Of a stretch of 38,600 bases of DNA, positions 9,483-17,747 are shown in pieces. The number at the start of each line of letters is the position of its first letter. The stretch's first letter is position 1. Origin of the DNA: a bacterium (GTDB taxonomy: Bacteria; Cyanobacteriota; Vampirovibrionia; Gastranaerophilales; Gastranaerophilaceae). The stretch is taken from assembly GCA_017482685.1 (NCBI GenBank), contig JAFUMP010000030.1, positions 1-38,600 of the forward strand, written 5' to 3'. The notes under the pieces were generated by a model. The model worked only from the letters and a program-made list of their open reading frames with translations. It did no database searches and was not told the DNA's origin. A program made the position numbers and the translations under genes.

Positions 9483-9618
9483 ATATATATAAAGTATTTT
9501 AAAAACTTTTTTTTGCCAAAATATCACCCCAAAAAGCAAACAATTTTACAAAACCCAATCAGAATAGGCATTTTTGACTTTACAAAACTTTATAAAACAT
9601 ATTAATTTCAACAATTGA

Positions 9619-12600
9619 TTATTTCTTCTTACCAATAGCCCACTTGAAACCAGCAGAAAGAGATACACCATTTCTACCACCATTTTGAATCATAGCTTGA
9701 CCATAGGCAGTAAAATTATCTTTTATGCGTTTTTGAACACCTACACCATATTGTACATAAGGTTTTATACTCATTTCTGGCAATTTAACCCCATTCGCAG
9801 TAGAATTTGATTCTCCCATTAAATTCCACATCATGCTTACACTTGCATAAGGCTGCCAACCGTTCTTTAAATTCCCTATAAACTTAACCCCTGGAGATAT
9901 TTGTATGTAATGTAAAGGTTTATTATCAATTTTGAGACCTGCTGCGTTAGTATAATCAAAAGTATTTACAAAAGAATATCCTAAAACTAAGTTTGGTTGT
10001 AATATAAATTTACCATCTTTAAATTCTAAATTATAGCCACATTTATTAGCAATACCACTCATTAACATGGTTAAATTGTCGGTACCATACATTGTTTGAT
10101 TCTCTGCAACACTTGCACCAATATTTAATGTAGTTGCATTAAAGAAATTACCTTTATATAAGGTTAAAGTTCCACCTAACAAACCACCATTTTGAGTAGA
10201 GTCAACTCCTGTAAAATGTTGACTTGCACCATTATATCCAATATAGCCAGTCCAAACTCTATCCCAACCATGACTTAATTCTTTTAATTCTGTATCAAAC
10301 CCTACTAATGTTCCATAAGCAATATTATTTACCTTTGGCCCGTTCTTTAAAGGAACATTTTCAAATGTTGCATAAGGCTTAATCCAAATACCAACCTGCT
10401 CATCTTGTGGTTGATACAAAGGCGAGAATCGACCCAAATTCATTGTATCATCCGCCATGTTAAATGCATATCTATTTTGATTTTTTATAGAAATTCTATC
10501 AAAACTTGGTAGATTCATAAATGTGTCTACACTATGAAAAGAATTATTTATAGTTTGATTTATAGTTCCAATTGCCCCAACGGCAGCACTTGTTGCACCT
10601 CCCAAAACCGCAGGGTTAAATGCGTCAGAAGAATTCCCTGAAGAAATAGTTCCTCCACCTGTTGTACCACCACCAATGATATCACCACCAGTAGTTCCAC
10701 CAGTTGAATCTCCTGTATTATTATCAGTATTGCCACCACCAGGTGCTGGAACATAAATCTTATCGCCTTTAGTAAATACAAAATATCCACCGTCATCTTT
10801 GTTATCATAAACAGCATTGTATTTATAAATTGGTGTATAAAAACTTGTTTGATAACCTTCATTTGGAAGCTCTAAACCAGCATATACAACATTGTCTTTT
10901 AATCCTGTCTCTGCAAACAATATTTGTGTTATTTCGTTATTTGAGTCTGATAATATATTCATACCAACTACATTAATATTACCGACATGATTACCATAAG
11001 ATGCAGCTGTTAATCTGTCCATTGTTGAATTTGCCAAATCAACATCCACTGCCATGTTAATATCATTAGCTATCGTTAAATTATTAAAATTATAATTGTG
11101 TATTTCATTATTTATTGTGTTTAAGGTAAATCCACCTAAAGTTAAATTTGCATCATATATATCATTTTGAAGATAAAATATACCAGTACTATCACCTGTT
11201 ATACTTACTTTATACCCTTGAGCCCCTCTTACATTATCTGCAAGATAAATTTTTCCATAATCTTTTAGATTAAATTTAAGAGTTGCATCCTTATTGCCAA
11301 GGTAAATAGCATTGTCATCTATTTCACCATTTGAAGATGTATAATTATCTTTAAACTCTACAATACCATTATCTGCTGTAATATTTAAATCTGTATAAGA
11401 ATAAATTGCACCACCTTGAGCTATATCCTTAGTTGACTCAGCATAATTACCAATAAATGAAGAATTTATAATTTCAGCTATTCCACTAGAGTTGCGAACA
11501 GCTCCACCATAAGAATAACCAACAATACTACTTGCATGATTGTTTTCAAAAGTTGAATCTATAATTTTATCGATTCTGCCATTATTATAAATTGCCCCAC
11601 CTTCACTTATATGTCCTGCAACAACACTATTAGAAGTAAATTCACCTTTAATTGACCCAATATAATTACTATTATTGATAGCTCCACCCTGAGCAAATCC
11701 TGTAGGCCCATTTGTATCTGATCCTAAAGCTTCTGCTTTATTTTCAAAAAATATGCTATCAATAGTATTTATAGTTCCAGAATTATAAATTGCCCCACCT
11801 TCTACATGATAACCATCAACTGACTTAACATAATTGCCACTAAATGTTGAATCTATAATTTCACCAATTGTACGCTTATAAGCATTATGAATAGCACCAC
11901 CACTAGCATAATTATCAATTACATAATTACTAGCAAAAGTAGAATCTGCAATTTTATCAATTTTACCCTCATTTATGAGTGCTGCACCTGACGAGTTAGA
12001 ACAATTTTCACTAAAAGTTGTATTTATAATTTCACCAATTGTTCCATTATTATATATTGCACCACCATAACGAGCATAATTATCAATAAATATAGAATTT
12101 TCTATTTTATTAATTACTCCGCTATTATAAATTGCACCGCCATAAGCAAAATAATTGAATGACTCTGCATAATTACCCTTGAAATTTGAATCTATAATTT
12201 CACCAATTGTTCCACCATTATATATTGCACCACCTTCGGCACTAAGACGATTGTTTGCCTTAATATAATTATTTTCAAAATCCTGTTGAATTTTGTCTAT
12301 TGTAGCATTATTTTTCAATCTATTAGATGAATACTCAAAATCGGGTAAAGTTGTTGGTGTTGGCGGAGTGCTAGTTGGAATTGGCGCAGCTGGAGATGAT
12401 GATACTACACCGCTTGAAGTTGTTACACCTGATGTACCTGTTGGAGTTGGCGCAGCTGGAGATGATGATACTACACCGCTTGAAGTTGTTACACCTGATG
12501 TACCTGTTGGAGTTATATTAGTTGTTGGTGTATAAGACGATGTAGGTGTTACATTTGATGTTGAAGTTGGAGTTGATAAACTATCACAATTAGAAACGCA

Positions 12601-12936
12601 AACCACTCCACAAGTGCAATTATATCCTGAATCCGCTACGCCAGTTGTTGGAACAAAACCCGTAGCACCAGTTACACCACTTAAAGTTGAATAAGAATAA
12701 ATATTACTTTCAGGAGCATAGGCTAAAAGAGTTGAAACCTCATAATTAATTTTGACAGGGGTGTATTCAGAAACAGCTTCGATTTGAATGTTATTAGCAT
12801 TACTAGCCTCATTCATTCTAATAATATCTGCAAGCACTTGCATATTTGTACTTAAACTAGCAATACAAGCAAAAGCTACCATTGATAAATAGCGTTTTTT
12901 ATATTCATAACTATATTTTTCAGTTTGATCTTGCAT
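9619..12936 (-). CDS. Autotransporter-type outer-membrane protein with GGAI repeats
   Basis: An 1105-residue surface protein. A basic N-terminus with a hydrophobic stretch ends near V-L-A at about 36 and looks like a signal peptide. Residues 107-117 hold four cysteines (C-T-C-x3-C-x3-C). A Thr/Pro/Ser-rich segment (about 120-198) contains a perfect 22-residue tandem repeat. Residues about 235-545 carry ten G-G-A-I-Y-N-type units followed by I-G-E-I-I-x-S-x-F, like the beta-helix repeats of chlamydial Pmp proteins. A Gly/Thr/Asn linker precedes an autotransporter beta-barrel (about 835-1105). The barrel ends G-F-K-W-A-I-G-K-K-K, so the usual terminal aromatic is followed by extra lysines. AGAGGAAA precedes the ATG. 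A sigma-28-like promoter lies 30-60 bp upstream. Confidence 0.88.
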   Translation of the reverse strand: MQDQTEKYSYEYKKRYLSMVAFACIASLSTNMQVLADIIRMNEASNANNIQIEAVSEYTPVKINYEVSTLLAYAPESNIYSYSTLSGVTGATGFVPTTGVADSGYNCTCGVVCVSNCDSLSTPTSTSNVTPTSSYTPTTNITPTGTSGVTTSSGVVSSSPAAPTPTGTSGVTTSSGVVSSSPAAPIPTSTPPTPTTLPDFEYSSNRLKNNATIDKIQQDFENNYIKANNRLSAEGGAIYNGGTIGEIIDSNFKGNYAESFNYFAYGGAIYNSGVINKIENSIFIDNYARYGGAIYNNGTIGEIINTTFSENCSNSSGAALINEGKIDKIADSTFASNYVIDNYASGGAIHNAYKRTIGEIIDSTFSGNYVKSVDGYHVEGGAIYNSGTINTIDSIFFENKAEALGSDTNGPTGFAQGGAINNSNYIGSIKGEFTSNSVVAGHISEGGAIYNNGRIDKIIDSTFENNHASSIVGYSYGGAVRNSSGIAEIINSSFIGNYAESTKDIAQGGAIYSYTDLNITADNGIVEFKDNYTSSNGEIDDNAIYLGNKDATLKFNLKDYGKIYLADNVRGAQGYKVSITGDSTGIFYLQNDIYDANLTLGGFTLNTINNEIHNYNFNNLTIANDINMAVDVDLANSTMDRLTAASYGNHVGNINVVGMNILSDSNNEITQILFAETGLKDNVVYAGLELPNEGYQTSFYTPIYKYNAVYDNKDDGGYFVFTKGDKIYVPAPGGGNTDNNTGDSTGGTTGGDIIGGGTTGGGTISSGNSSDAFNPAVLGGATSAAVGAIGTINQTINNSFHSVDTFMNLPSFDRISIKNQNRYAFNMADDTMNLGRFSPLYQPQDEQVGIWIKPYATFENVPLKNGPKVNNIAYGTLVGFDTELKELSHGWDRVWTGYIGYNGASQHFTGVDSTQNGGLLGGTLTLYKGNFFNATTLNIGASVAENQTMYGTDNLTMLMSGIANKCGYNLEFKDGKFILQPNLVLGYSFVNTFDYTNAAGLKIDNKPLHYIQISPGVKFIGNLKNGWQPYASVSMMWNLMGESNSTANGVKLPEMSIKPYVQYGVGVQKRIKDNFTAYGQAMIQNGGRNGVSLSAGFKWAIGKKK
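12381..12512 (-). repeat. Perfect 66-bp tandem duplication inside the autotransporter gene
   Basis: Two identical 66-bp units lie head to tail (12381-12446 and 12447-12512). Each encodes 22 residues of the Thr/Ser/Pro-rich passenger stalk, containing T-S-G-V-T-T-S-S-G-V-V. Absence of any difference between the copies indicates a recent duplication. The length is a multiple of three, so copy-number change keeps the frame. Confidence 0.95.
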
Positions 12937-12966
12937 ACTTTCCTCTTTTAATAACCTTTACCTGTA

Positions 12967-12994
12967 TTAACGGCATTTTTTTGATAAAACTTTA
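12967..12994 (-). promoter_or_regulatory. Sigma-28-like promoter of the autotransporter gene
   Basis: On the minus strand, TAAAGTTT (12987-12994) is followed after 12 bp by GCCGTTAA (12967-12974). The E. coli FliA consensus is TAAAGTTT, 11 bp, GCCGATAA. Transcription would start near 12960, leaving a leader of about 25 nt with the AGAGGA ribosome-binding site. Confidence 0.6.
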
Positions 12995-13007
12995 ATAAAA
13001 CCAGACT

Positions 13008-13020
13008 AATTGTTACAAAT
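13008..13020. promoter_or_regulatory. Palindromic operator-like element upstream of autotransporter promoter
   Basis: The minus strand reads ATTTGTAACAATT, one mismatch from the perfect 13-bp palindrome AATTGTAACAATT found at 17320 and 37939. It lies exactly 13 bp upstream of the TAAAGTTT box. A partial TTGTAA half-site occurs another 10 bp upstream. Confidence 0.5.
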
Positions 13021-13064
13021 CTTTACAATAACGGATGTTTTTTGATTCTTAAAAAATAAAACAC

Positions 13065-13095
13065 TTTACAAAAAAAAATTAGCATGTATTATAAT
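13065..13095 (+). promoter_or_regulatory. Probable sigma-70 promoter of tRNA-Ala
   Basis: TATAAT at 13090-13095 is preceded by TTTACA at 13065-13070 (19-bp spacer, or 18 bp if TTACAA is used). The transcript would have a leader of about 70 nt containing the hairpin CCAAAG/CTTTGG before the tRNA. Confidence 0.45.
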
Positions 13096-13172
13096 AAATG
13101 TAGCCGAGGGGTAAATAAGCTGAGGCAAATTTACGACGGTTATCCAAAGAAAAAGCGTAAGCTTTGGCATTT

Positions 13173-13248
13173 GGGGGATTAGCTCAGCTGGTAGAGCACC
13201 TGCTTTGCACGCAGGGGGTCAGGAGTTCGAATCTCCTATCCTCCACCA
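13173..13248 (+). tRNA. tRNA-Ala (anticodon TGC)
   Basis: A 76-nt cloverleaf with acceptor stem GGGGGAT/ATCCTCC, D-arm with AGCTCAGCTGGTAGAGC, anticodon stem CCTGC/GCAGG enclosing T-T-T-G-C-A-C (anticodon TGC), T-arm AGGAG-TTCGAAT-CTCCT and an encoded CCA end. Its 3' end is the left boundary repeat of the island that follows. The recombinase remnant overlaps it on the other strand. Confidence 0.98.
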
Positions 13249-13250
13249 TT
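13228..13250 (+). repeat. Left attachment-site repeat of the tRNA-Ala island
   Basis: The 23 bp running from the T-loop of tRNA-Ala through CCA plus ATT recur at 17748-17770 with a single mismatch (CTCCTATCC versus CTCCTCTCC). A tRNA 3' end intact on one side and a partial copy on the other is the usual footprint of an element integrated into a tRNA gene. Confidence 0.75.
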
Positions 13251-13276
13251 TAAAACAAATAGAACAATCGAAATCA

Positions 13277-13296
13277 GAGCCTTCGGGCTCTTTTTT
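13277..13296 (+). terminator. Rho-independent terminator after tRNA-Ala
   Basis: GAGCC-TTCG-GGCTC followed by TTTTTT, 29 nt after the tRNA. It lies inside the antisense recombinase remnant. Confidence 0.85.
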
Positions 13297-14049
13297 AATG
13301 CTTTCAAGACATTCATTTTTACGAGAAATTATTATTTGCTTGAACTTAGCCATTCCCATTTCTGCAATACCTTTTTTAGCTAACTTAACAAGCTCTTCAA
13401 TGTAAGCATATTGAGGTTTAAACTCCAATTTAACTCTGCGATTAGTTATAGTTGCTTTAGAAAAAGTTTCTCTTACTATTTGTGCTACTTCTATGGCTGT
13501 AAGTTCGCTTGCTGGTAAGCTAGCTTTCTTACATACATCAAGGATTTTCAGCCCATTGTCTAAAAATTTTGTATTACATAGAGCATGTTTTTGGAGTTCT
13601 GCATGCAATCTGTTTAGTTTTGTTTCATGCTCGTTTTTAAGATTTATCCACAAGTTGTAATCTAAAACATTATTTACTTGGTCTAAATACATCTTTTTCA
13701 ACACGTCTTTGCATTGTTCTATTTCATTGTTAATACGTTCAGTTTCGTTTTTGTGATATTCTTGCTCATCTCCCAAACATTCTTTCAAAGAAATTCTAAC
13801 TAGCTCATATAGTTCAGGAGTAAGACCAATTCTTTTGATATGCATTCTTAAAGATTGTGTAAATTCTTTTTCGCTAATGTAGTCTGTATTCGTACAACTT
13901 CTATCATAGTGTGAACATCTATAGTATACATGTTTTCCTTTTTGTCTTTCTGCACAAAAAGCATAGCCACAGACTCCACATTTTGCAATTCCCGGAAAAA
14001 GAAAATCAAAATTCTTCCTAATCCTTGATTTTAAGATACTATGAATAAA

Positions 14050-17000
14050 TTAAATATTTCTTGACAATTCGTCAATGATACTTTCTAGATAATCATAATT
14101 TTCATATATTTTTTTTAAAAAGGCATTAGTTAATATAATATCTCCGCTTAAAACATTAAAAAAATTATTTATTACGTATGATATATAAGTTTTCTTTAAT
14201 TCATTTGAGTTATTTTTAATTTTTTCCAGTTGAGCATAAGGCAAGTCATTAAAAAATAAACGCATTGTATTATCCTTAACTGCAAAATTAAAAGAATCTT
14301 GTTCTAAAAAAATATTATTTTTGATTAAAATTTTAATGTCTTCTAAAATATCTGCAAAGAAATATTTTATATTATCTTCATTTAAATTTTTAAGGTCGTA
14401 ATAATCATTTAAATTATAATTTTTATTTTTACAATCAAATATTTTATATTTATGACTATCATATAAGGATGTTATTATTGCAGGAAAATCTTCATTATTA
14501 ATTTTTATTTTTATAATTTCACAAATATCATTAACTAATAATCCAAGGTTTTTTAGAATTAAAGTATTGTTATGTTCATTTAAGGCATTGTTCCAAGCTT
14601 TATGAGGCAATAAGATACAGTATTCATTTCCTTTATATTTACATTTATAAGCACATTTGCTTCCTCCAAAACCTACGAGTGTACATTCCACTATATCCTT
14701 TTGAATATTTATTGAAATTTTTTTATCAATAGTTCCACTAAAAAATTTACCACTATATCTTTTTAATAGATTTTGAGCTTGGCTATTATCTAATAAAAGT
14801 TCTTCTAATATGTCATTCGATAATTTTGAATTTTGCTCTAATGAAGTTCTAGCCCTTAATTTTTCTTTTTCTATGGATTCATATTTATTTTTTAAATTTC
14901 TTTTTCTTTTTTTGAATTCAAGTGGATTTATTTCTTTATTTTTTAATAAAGATTCTAATTCACTTAATTCTTCAAAATATTTTGGATTAGAAATCTCAAG
15001 TTTAGTCGGTTTTCCTAATAAAACAATATCTAAACTATTTTCTTTTGCTAATGCTAATATTTCTGGTTTAACGTCTTCGATATTATCAACCCTTGCATAT
15101 ATAGCTTTAATTCCGTCGATAATTGCAGACACTTCATTATTAGTCGGATTGCCAAACATAACAGAAGAAGAAAGTCTTACATGAGTTTCTTCTAAAATAT
15201 TTTTTAAGGTTTCTGCTTTTATAATATTTCCATTTATCTCAATATCATCAGTTATTTCACCGAAGTATTCTTTATTTTTTAACAAATTAAAGAGTTGAAC
15301 ATAATCTGAATCTGATAAGTCATATCCATTTTCTTTTAACTTATCTAATAAACAAGTTTTTAAATACACATAATCACTAGGAGATTCTGATAAAGAAGAA
15401 TGACGAATAAAAGTGTTAAAATCTTTCTTATATTCTGAAACTTGCCCAAATCCAGCACTTGTTATATCTTTATTCTTAACTCTTGGGATAATGCCATATT
15501 CTTGACATAGTTTATCATCACAACCATCTCCAAAAAAATTAGAATTCTTATTAACTAGAGATAAGGACAAATAGTTATTCTCATCATATTTTCTTGTGGC
15601 ATTAATTAAATATGTTAAACTCTCTACGGCATTATCATTTTGCACAGCATGAGCAAGAACTATATCATCTCTTGTTGTTTTTGCGTATCTTACTCCCGTT
15701 TTAGAATCAACAGTAAATCTTTCAGCAGAAATTTCCGTTTGTAAAACAATTGAACCATGATCTGCAATATTTTTATTTACTTTTTCAATCAATTGTTTTT
15801 TTATATGTTCAAATTCAACTTTGTGATTTGGAGAAAGGTTTGATTCTGCAAGTTTTAATACATTCTCTAAATCATCAACATCTCTTAAAACAGCAGCAGC
15901 ATAATCTAAGTCAATTTTTTTATTTAATAAATCATCGATAACATCAGTACGAATCATATTCTGATTAGCATCAATGTGTACATTATTTTTGCCGAAGATT
16001 TTTTGAGCACCCTTTCCGGCTACTTTCATACCACCACCAATAACCGGCGACATAATAGCACCACCAACAAAGCCTTCGACTGCTGAATTACCGATATCTT
16101 CTAAACTGCCTCCATCGTATGCTGTTCTAAATGCGTTATCAACAGCACCACCAATTGCGCCATCAGTTGCCGCCTCGGCAGCAAATGCAAGTCCACGCTT
16201 AAACATATTGCCACCAATATATTCATAGCCTGTTGGGTTGGTAAGCATTGTCTTAACAAAACCTTTTGCAGTTTGTTCCACAGCTTCTTCTGTGACTTCT
16301 TTACCAACTTGTTTAACAGCTTGAATACCAACTTTAGTCGCAACAGTTTTACCAACTGCACCACCTAAACCACCCGTAATTGGTGCTAATACACCTGAGA
16401 AAGCACCAGTTGCTAAGTCTTTTTTTAGATTATCTGCTGTGTATTCACGACCACCACTTTTAGCATCAGCATATTTTATGCCTGTTTTTATTGCTGCTGC
16501 ACTCGCTCCTGCTGCTGCGACACCAACAACAATAGATGCACCGCCTGTAAATGGCGCTGCTGCAACGGCAGCAGTATAAATACCAACGGCAGCGATACTT
16601 GAAATAATATCAGCAGTTATATCGCTTGCCATATCTTGACCTTCAGTATAACCATTAAGTGCTGTTTCTGATTTTGTTTGAACTTCATTATTCAAAAATT
16701 TATTAACGTTTTCTACCGTATAATCTAAGCCTGTAATCTTTTTGAATGCTTCTGCGATATTTCCACTTTCAAGAGCTTTTAAATCAGCTTTTTGTTGTTC
16801 TCTAACTTTGTCAGAACTATCCCCAAAGTTAAAAGTATTTTTTGTCCAACCCCAAGCTTTGCCAAGAAAGCCGTTTGAATCTTCTGCCTTTTTTACATTT
16901 GTACTTACTGCGTTAAGTCTTGCAATTAGTGCTGATTTTAATTGTGCTTCTTGTTCTTTACTTACACTTGTCTGAGTACCCTCTAATCTAAGGCCCATTC

Positions 17001-17184
17001 CATCATTGCTAATACCATTTCTGCCATTCATAATGGAAATGCGTTCGTCTTCGGAAAGCTGAATATTATTAAGTTGTTTATTATATAATGATAAAATTTG
17101 CTCGTCAGAATAGCTCTTAAGCTCAGGATATGCCTGCTTAAGCTGTTTAATTATATTCTTTTGTTGAAAGTTTAAATCTGCCAT
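14050..17184 (-). CDS. Large effector-like protein, glycine-rich core and kinase-like C-terminus
   Basis: A 1044-residue protein, not recognised as a named family. Residues 1-175 are helical and polar. Residues about 185-400 are Ala/Gly-rich and hydrophobic (A-P-F-T-G-G-A-S-I-V-V-G, G-G-L-G-G-A-V-G, G-F-V-G-G-A-I), as in the central regions of polymorphic toxins and surface-delivered effectors. Residues 400-830 are mixed helical. The C-terminal 210 residues resemble a protein-kinase fold: G-F-G-G-S-K-C-A-Y (838-846) like a glycine loop, a hinge-like P-A-I-I-T-S-L (901-907), F-N-F-A-V and R-L-F-F-N-D-L (975-981). The usual VAIK lysine and HRD motif are not clear, so it may be a divergent kinase or pseudokinase. 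GGTGGA precedes the ATG. It lies inside the tRNA-Ala island under a sigma-28-like promoter. Confidence 0.7.
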   Translation of the reverse strand: MADLNFQQKNIIKQLKQAYPELKSYSDEQILSLYNKQLNNIQLSEDERISIMNGRNGISNDGMGLRLEGTQTSVSKEQEAQLKSALIARLNAVSTNVKKAEDSNGFLGKAWGWTKNTFNFGDSSDKVREQQKADLKALESGNIAEAFKKITGLDYTVENVNKFLNNEVQTKSETALNGYTEGQDMASDITADIISSIAAVGIYTAAVAAAPFTGGASIVVGVAAAGASAAAIKTGIKYADAKSGGREYTADNLKKDLATGAFSGVLAPITGGLGGAVGKTVATKVGIQAVKQVGKEVTEEAVEQTAKGFVKTMLTNPTGYEYIGGNMFKRGLAFAAEAATDGAIGGAVDNAFRTAYDGGSLEDIGNSAVEGFVGGAIMSPVIGGGMKVAGKGAQKIFGKNNVHIDANQNMIRTDVIDDLLNKKIDLDYAAAVLRDVDDLENVLKLAESNLSPNHKVEFEHIKKQLIEKVNKNIADHGSIVLQTEISAERFTVDSKTGVRYAKTTRDDIVLAHAVQNDNAVESLTYLINATRKYDENNYLSLSLVNKNSNFFGDGCDDKLCQEYGIIPRVKNKDITSAGFGQVSEYKKDFNTFIRHSSLSESPSDYVYLKTCLLDKLKENGYDLSDSDYVQLFNLLKNKEYFGEITDDIEINGNIIKAETLKNILEETHVRLSSSVMFGNPTNNEVSAIIDGIKAIYARVDNIEDVKPEILALAKENSLDIVLLGKPTKLEISNPKYFEELSELESLLKNKEINPLEFKKRKRNLKNKYESIEKEKLRARTSLEQNSKLSNDILEELLLDNSQAQNLLKRYSGKFFSGTIDKKISINIQKDIVECTLVGFGGSKCAYKCKYKGNEYCILLPHKAWNNALNEHNNTLILKNLGLLVNDICEIIKIKINNEDFPAIITSLYDSHKYKIFDCKNKNYNLNDYYDLKNLNEDNIKYFFADILEDIKILIKNNIFLEQDSFNFAVKDNTMRLFFNDLPYAQLEKIKNNSNELKKTYISYVINNFFNVLSGDIILTNAFLKKIYENYDYLESIIDELSRNI

Positions 17185-17214
17185 TCCACCGACCTTTTGC
17201 CTATAGAGAGGGCT

Positions 17215-17253
17215 TAGTACAGTATTACTGTACTAACAAGGGTATACCCTTGT
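17215..17253. promoter_or_regulatory. Two abutting perfect palindromes in the leader of the 1044-residue gene
   Basis: 17215-17235 is a 21-bp palindrome with arms TAGTACAGTA/TACTGTACTA around one base. 17236-17253 is the 18-bp perfect palindrome ACAAGGGTATACCCTTGT. They touch each other and lie between the promoter and the ribosome-binding site, so they could be repressor operators or two hairpins in the mRNA leader. Confidence 0.6.
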
Positions 17254-17278
17254 TGTTCCTTCTATCTCTTTTCCATGT

Positions 17279-17306
17279 ATATCGGCTGTTTGGGGCAAAA
17301 ACTTTA
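17279..17306 (-). promoter_or_regulatory. Sigma-28-like promoter of the 1044-residue gene
   Basis: On the minus strand, TAAAGTTT (17299-17306), 12 bp, GCCGATAT (17279-17286). The predicted start near 17272 gives a leader of roughly 90 nt carrying the twin palindromes. Confidence 0.65.
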
Positions 17307-17319
17307 GAGTTTTTGGCGA

Positions 17320-17353
17320 AATTGTTACAATTATTGCAAAAATTGTTACAATT
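17320..17353. promoter_or_regulatory. Two palindromic operator-like elements, 21 bp apart
   Basis: Two perfect copies of AATTGTAACAATT lie at 17320-17332 and 17341-17353, spaced 21 bp start to start (two helical turns). The nearer copy is 13 bp upstream of the TAAAGTTT box. Confidence 0.6.
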
Positions 17354-17406
17354 TAGTTTTTACCAAAAGTTTAAAAATTTGTAGTTTTTCATTCTTTTTA
17401 ACTTTC

Positions 17407-17554
17407 AAGCTATCAGAGGGTTTGGGGATATAAATTTTTTTGAAATAAAATTAAAAAATTTACCCTCGAAAAAATGCAGGATTAAAAGTTGGCTTAAATT
17501 CAAACTACACAAGGCATTGCAAAATTAACGGTGTGATTCTGTACGTTAAGGTCC
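17407..17554 (-). repeat. 148-bp repeat, copy A
   Basis: This block matches 18909-19056 over 148 bp without any gap. The first 76 bp (17407-17482) differ at one position. The next stretch has about 16 differences in 50, and the last 24 bp are identical. It sits upstream of the sigma-28-like promoter in both places. GAGGGT and ACCCTC within the conserved half can pair around a 45-nt AT-rich loop. On the minus strand one frame (LTYRITPLILQCLV then stop) is conserved between copies with mostly synonymous changes, so part of it may be the 3' end of a lost gene. Confidence 0.8.
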
Positions 17555-17559
17555 TTCAT

Positions 17560-17593
17560 AAAAAACCGAATGACATCTGTTATTCGGTTTTTT
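17560..17593. terminator. Bidirectional hairpin terminator
   Basis: AAAAAACCGAAT and ATTCGGTTTTTT form a stem around about 10 nt, with an A-tract on one side and a T-tract on the other. It could stop transcription from both directions. Confidence 0.7.
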
Positions 17594-17747
17594 ATTTTGT
17601 GTGGGTAGGGTTTGATGAGAAGCTCCTAATGTACGAAGTACATTTTAAAGGAGTTGCGCGAGTGAGCTGAGGCTGGAGTGCTTTTGCGATTGGACAAAGT
17701 CCAAGAAGCAAAACACGGAACTGCCGTTAAACGCGAACGAGCAAGAC
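17594..17747 (+). other. GC-richer stretch with several hairpins, function unknown
   Basis: No convincing coding frame. Base composition is clearly less AT-rich than the surroundings. It contains nested hairpins: CTCCT / AGGAG enclosing AATGTAC-GAA-GTACATT, and TTTTGC / GCAAAA enclosing TTGGAC-AAA-GTCCAA. It runs directly into the tRNA-like boundary repeat and is followed by a strong terminator at 17777, so a small RNA read on the plus strand is possible. It could equally be a decayed tRNA-flanking region. Confidence 0.3.

Larger units (their letters stand above)
13219..14049 (-). pseudogene. C-terminal remnant of a large serine recombinase
   Basis: The reading frame is open from just after the stop of the 1044-residue gene down to 13219. 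It encodes about 276 residues with no plausible start at the upstream edge; the first internal ATG is at 13845. The N-terminal part carries the recombinase zinc-ribbon: F-P-G-I-A-K-C-G-V-C-G-Y-A-F-C, then Y-Y-R-C and a further C. A coiled-coil-like Leu/Lys/Glu segment and the C-terminal R-R-V-K-L-E-F domain follow. The catalytic resolvase domain and most of the DNA-binding recombinase domain are absent. The last residues (W-W-R-I-G-D-S-N-S) are read from the antisense of the tRNA-Ala 3' end. It is probably the decayed integrase of the island. Confidence 0.8.

Noticed and set aside
9540-9600. TAAAGTTT upstream of the peptidase gene as another sigma-28-like promoter
   Set aside because: The only GCC sequence downstream (GCCTATTC) is 15 bp away and matches poorly; no palindrome precedes it.
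11340-12240. CRISPR-like or tandem-repeat array
   Set aside because: The periodic similarity is at protein level (GGAI units) with unequal spacing; it is coding sequence of the autotransporter.
12293-12535. An 80-residue plus-strand frame with Val/Gly repeats
   Set aside because: Antisense shadow of the Thr/Ser/Pro repeat region of the autotransporter.
13205-13405. A 66-residue plus-strand frame over the tRNA-Ala 3' end
   Set aside because: It runs through the tRNA and a terminator; the opposite strand carries the recombinase remnant.
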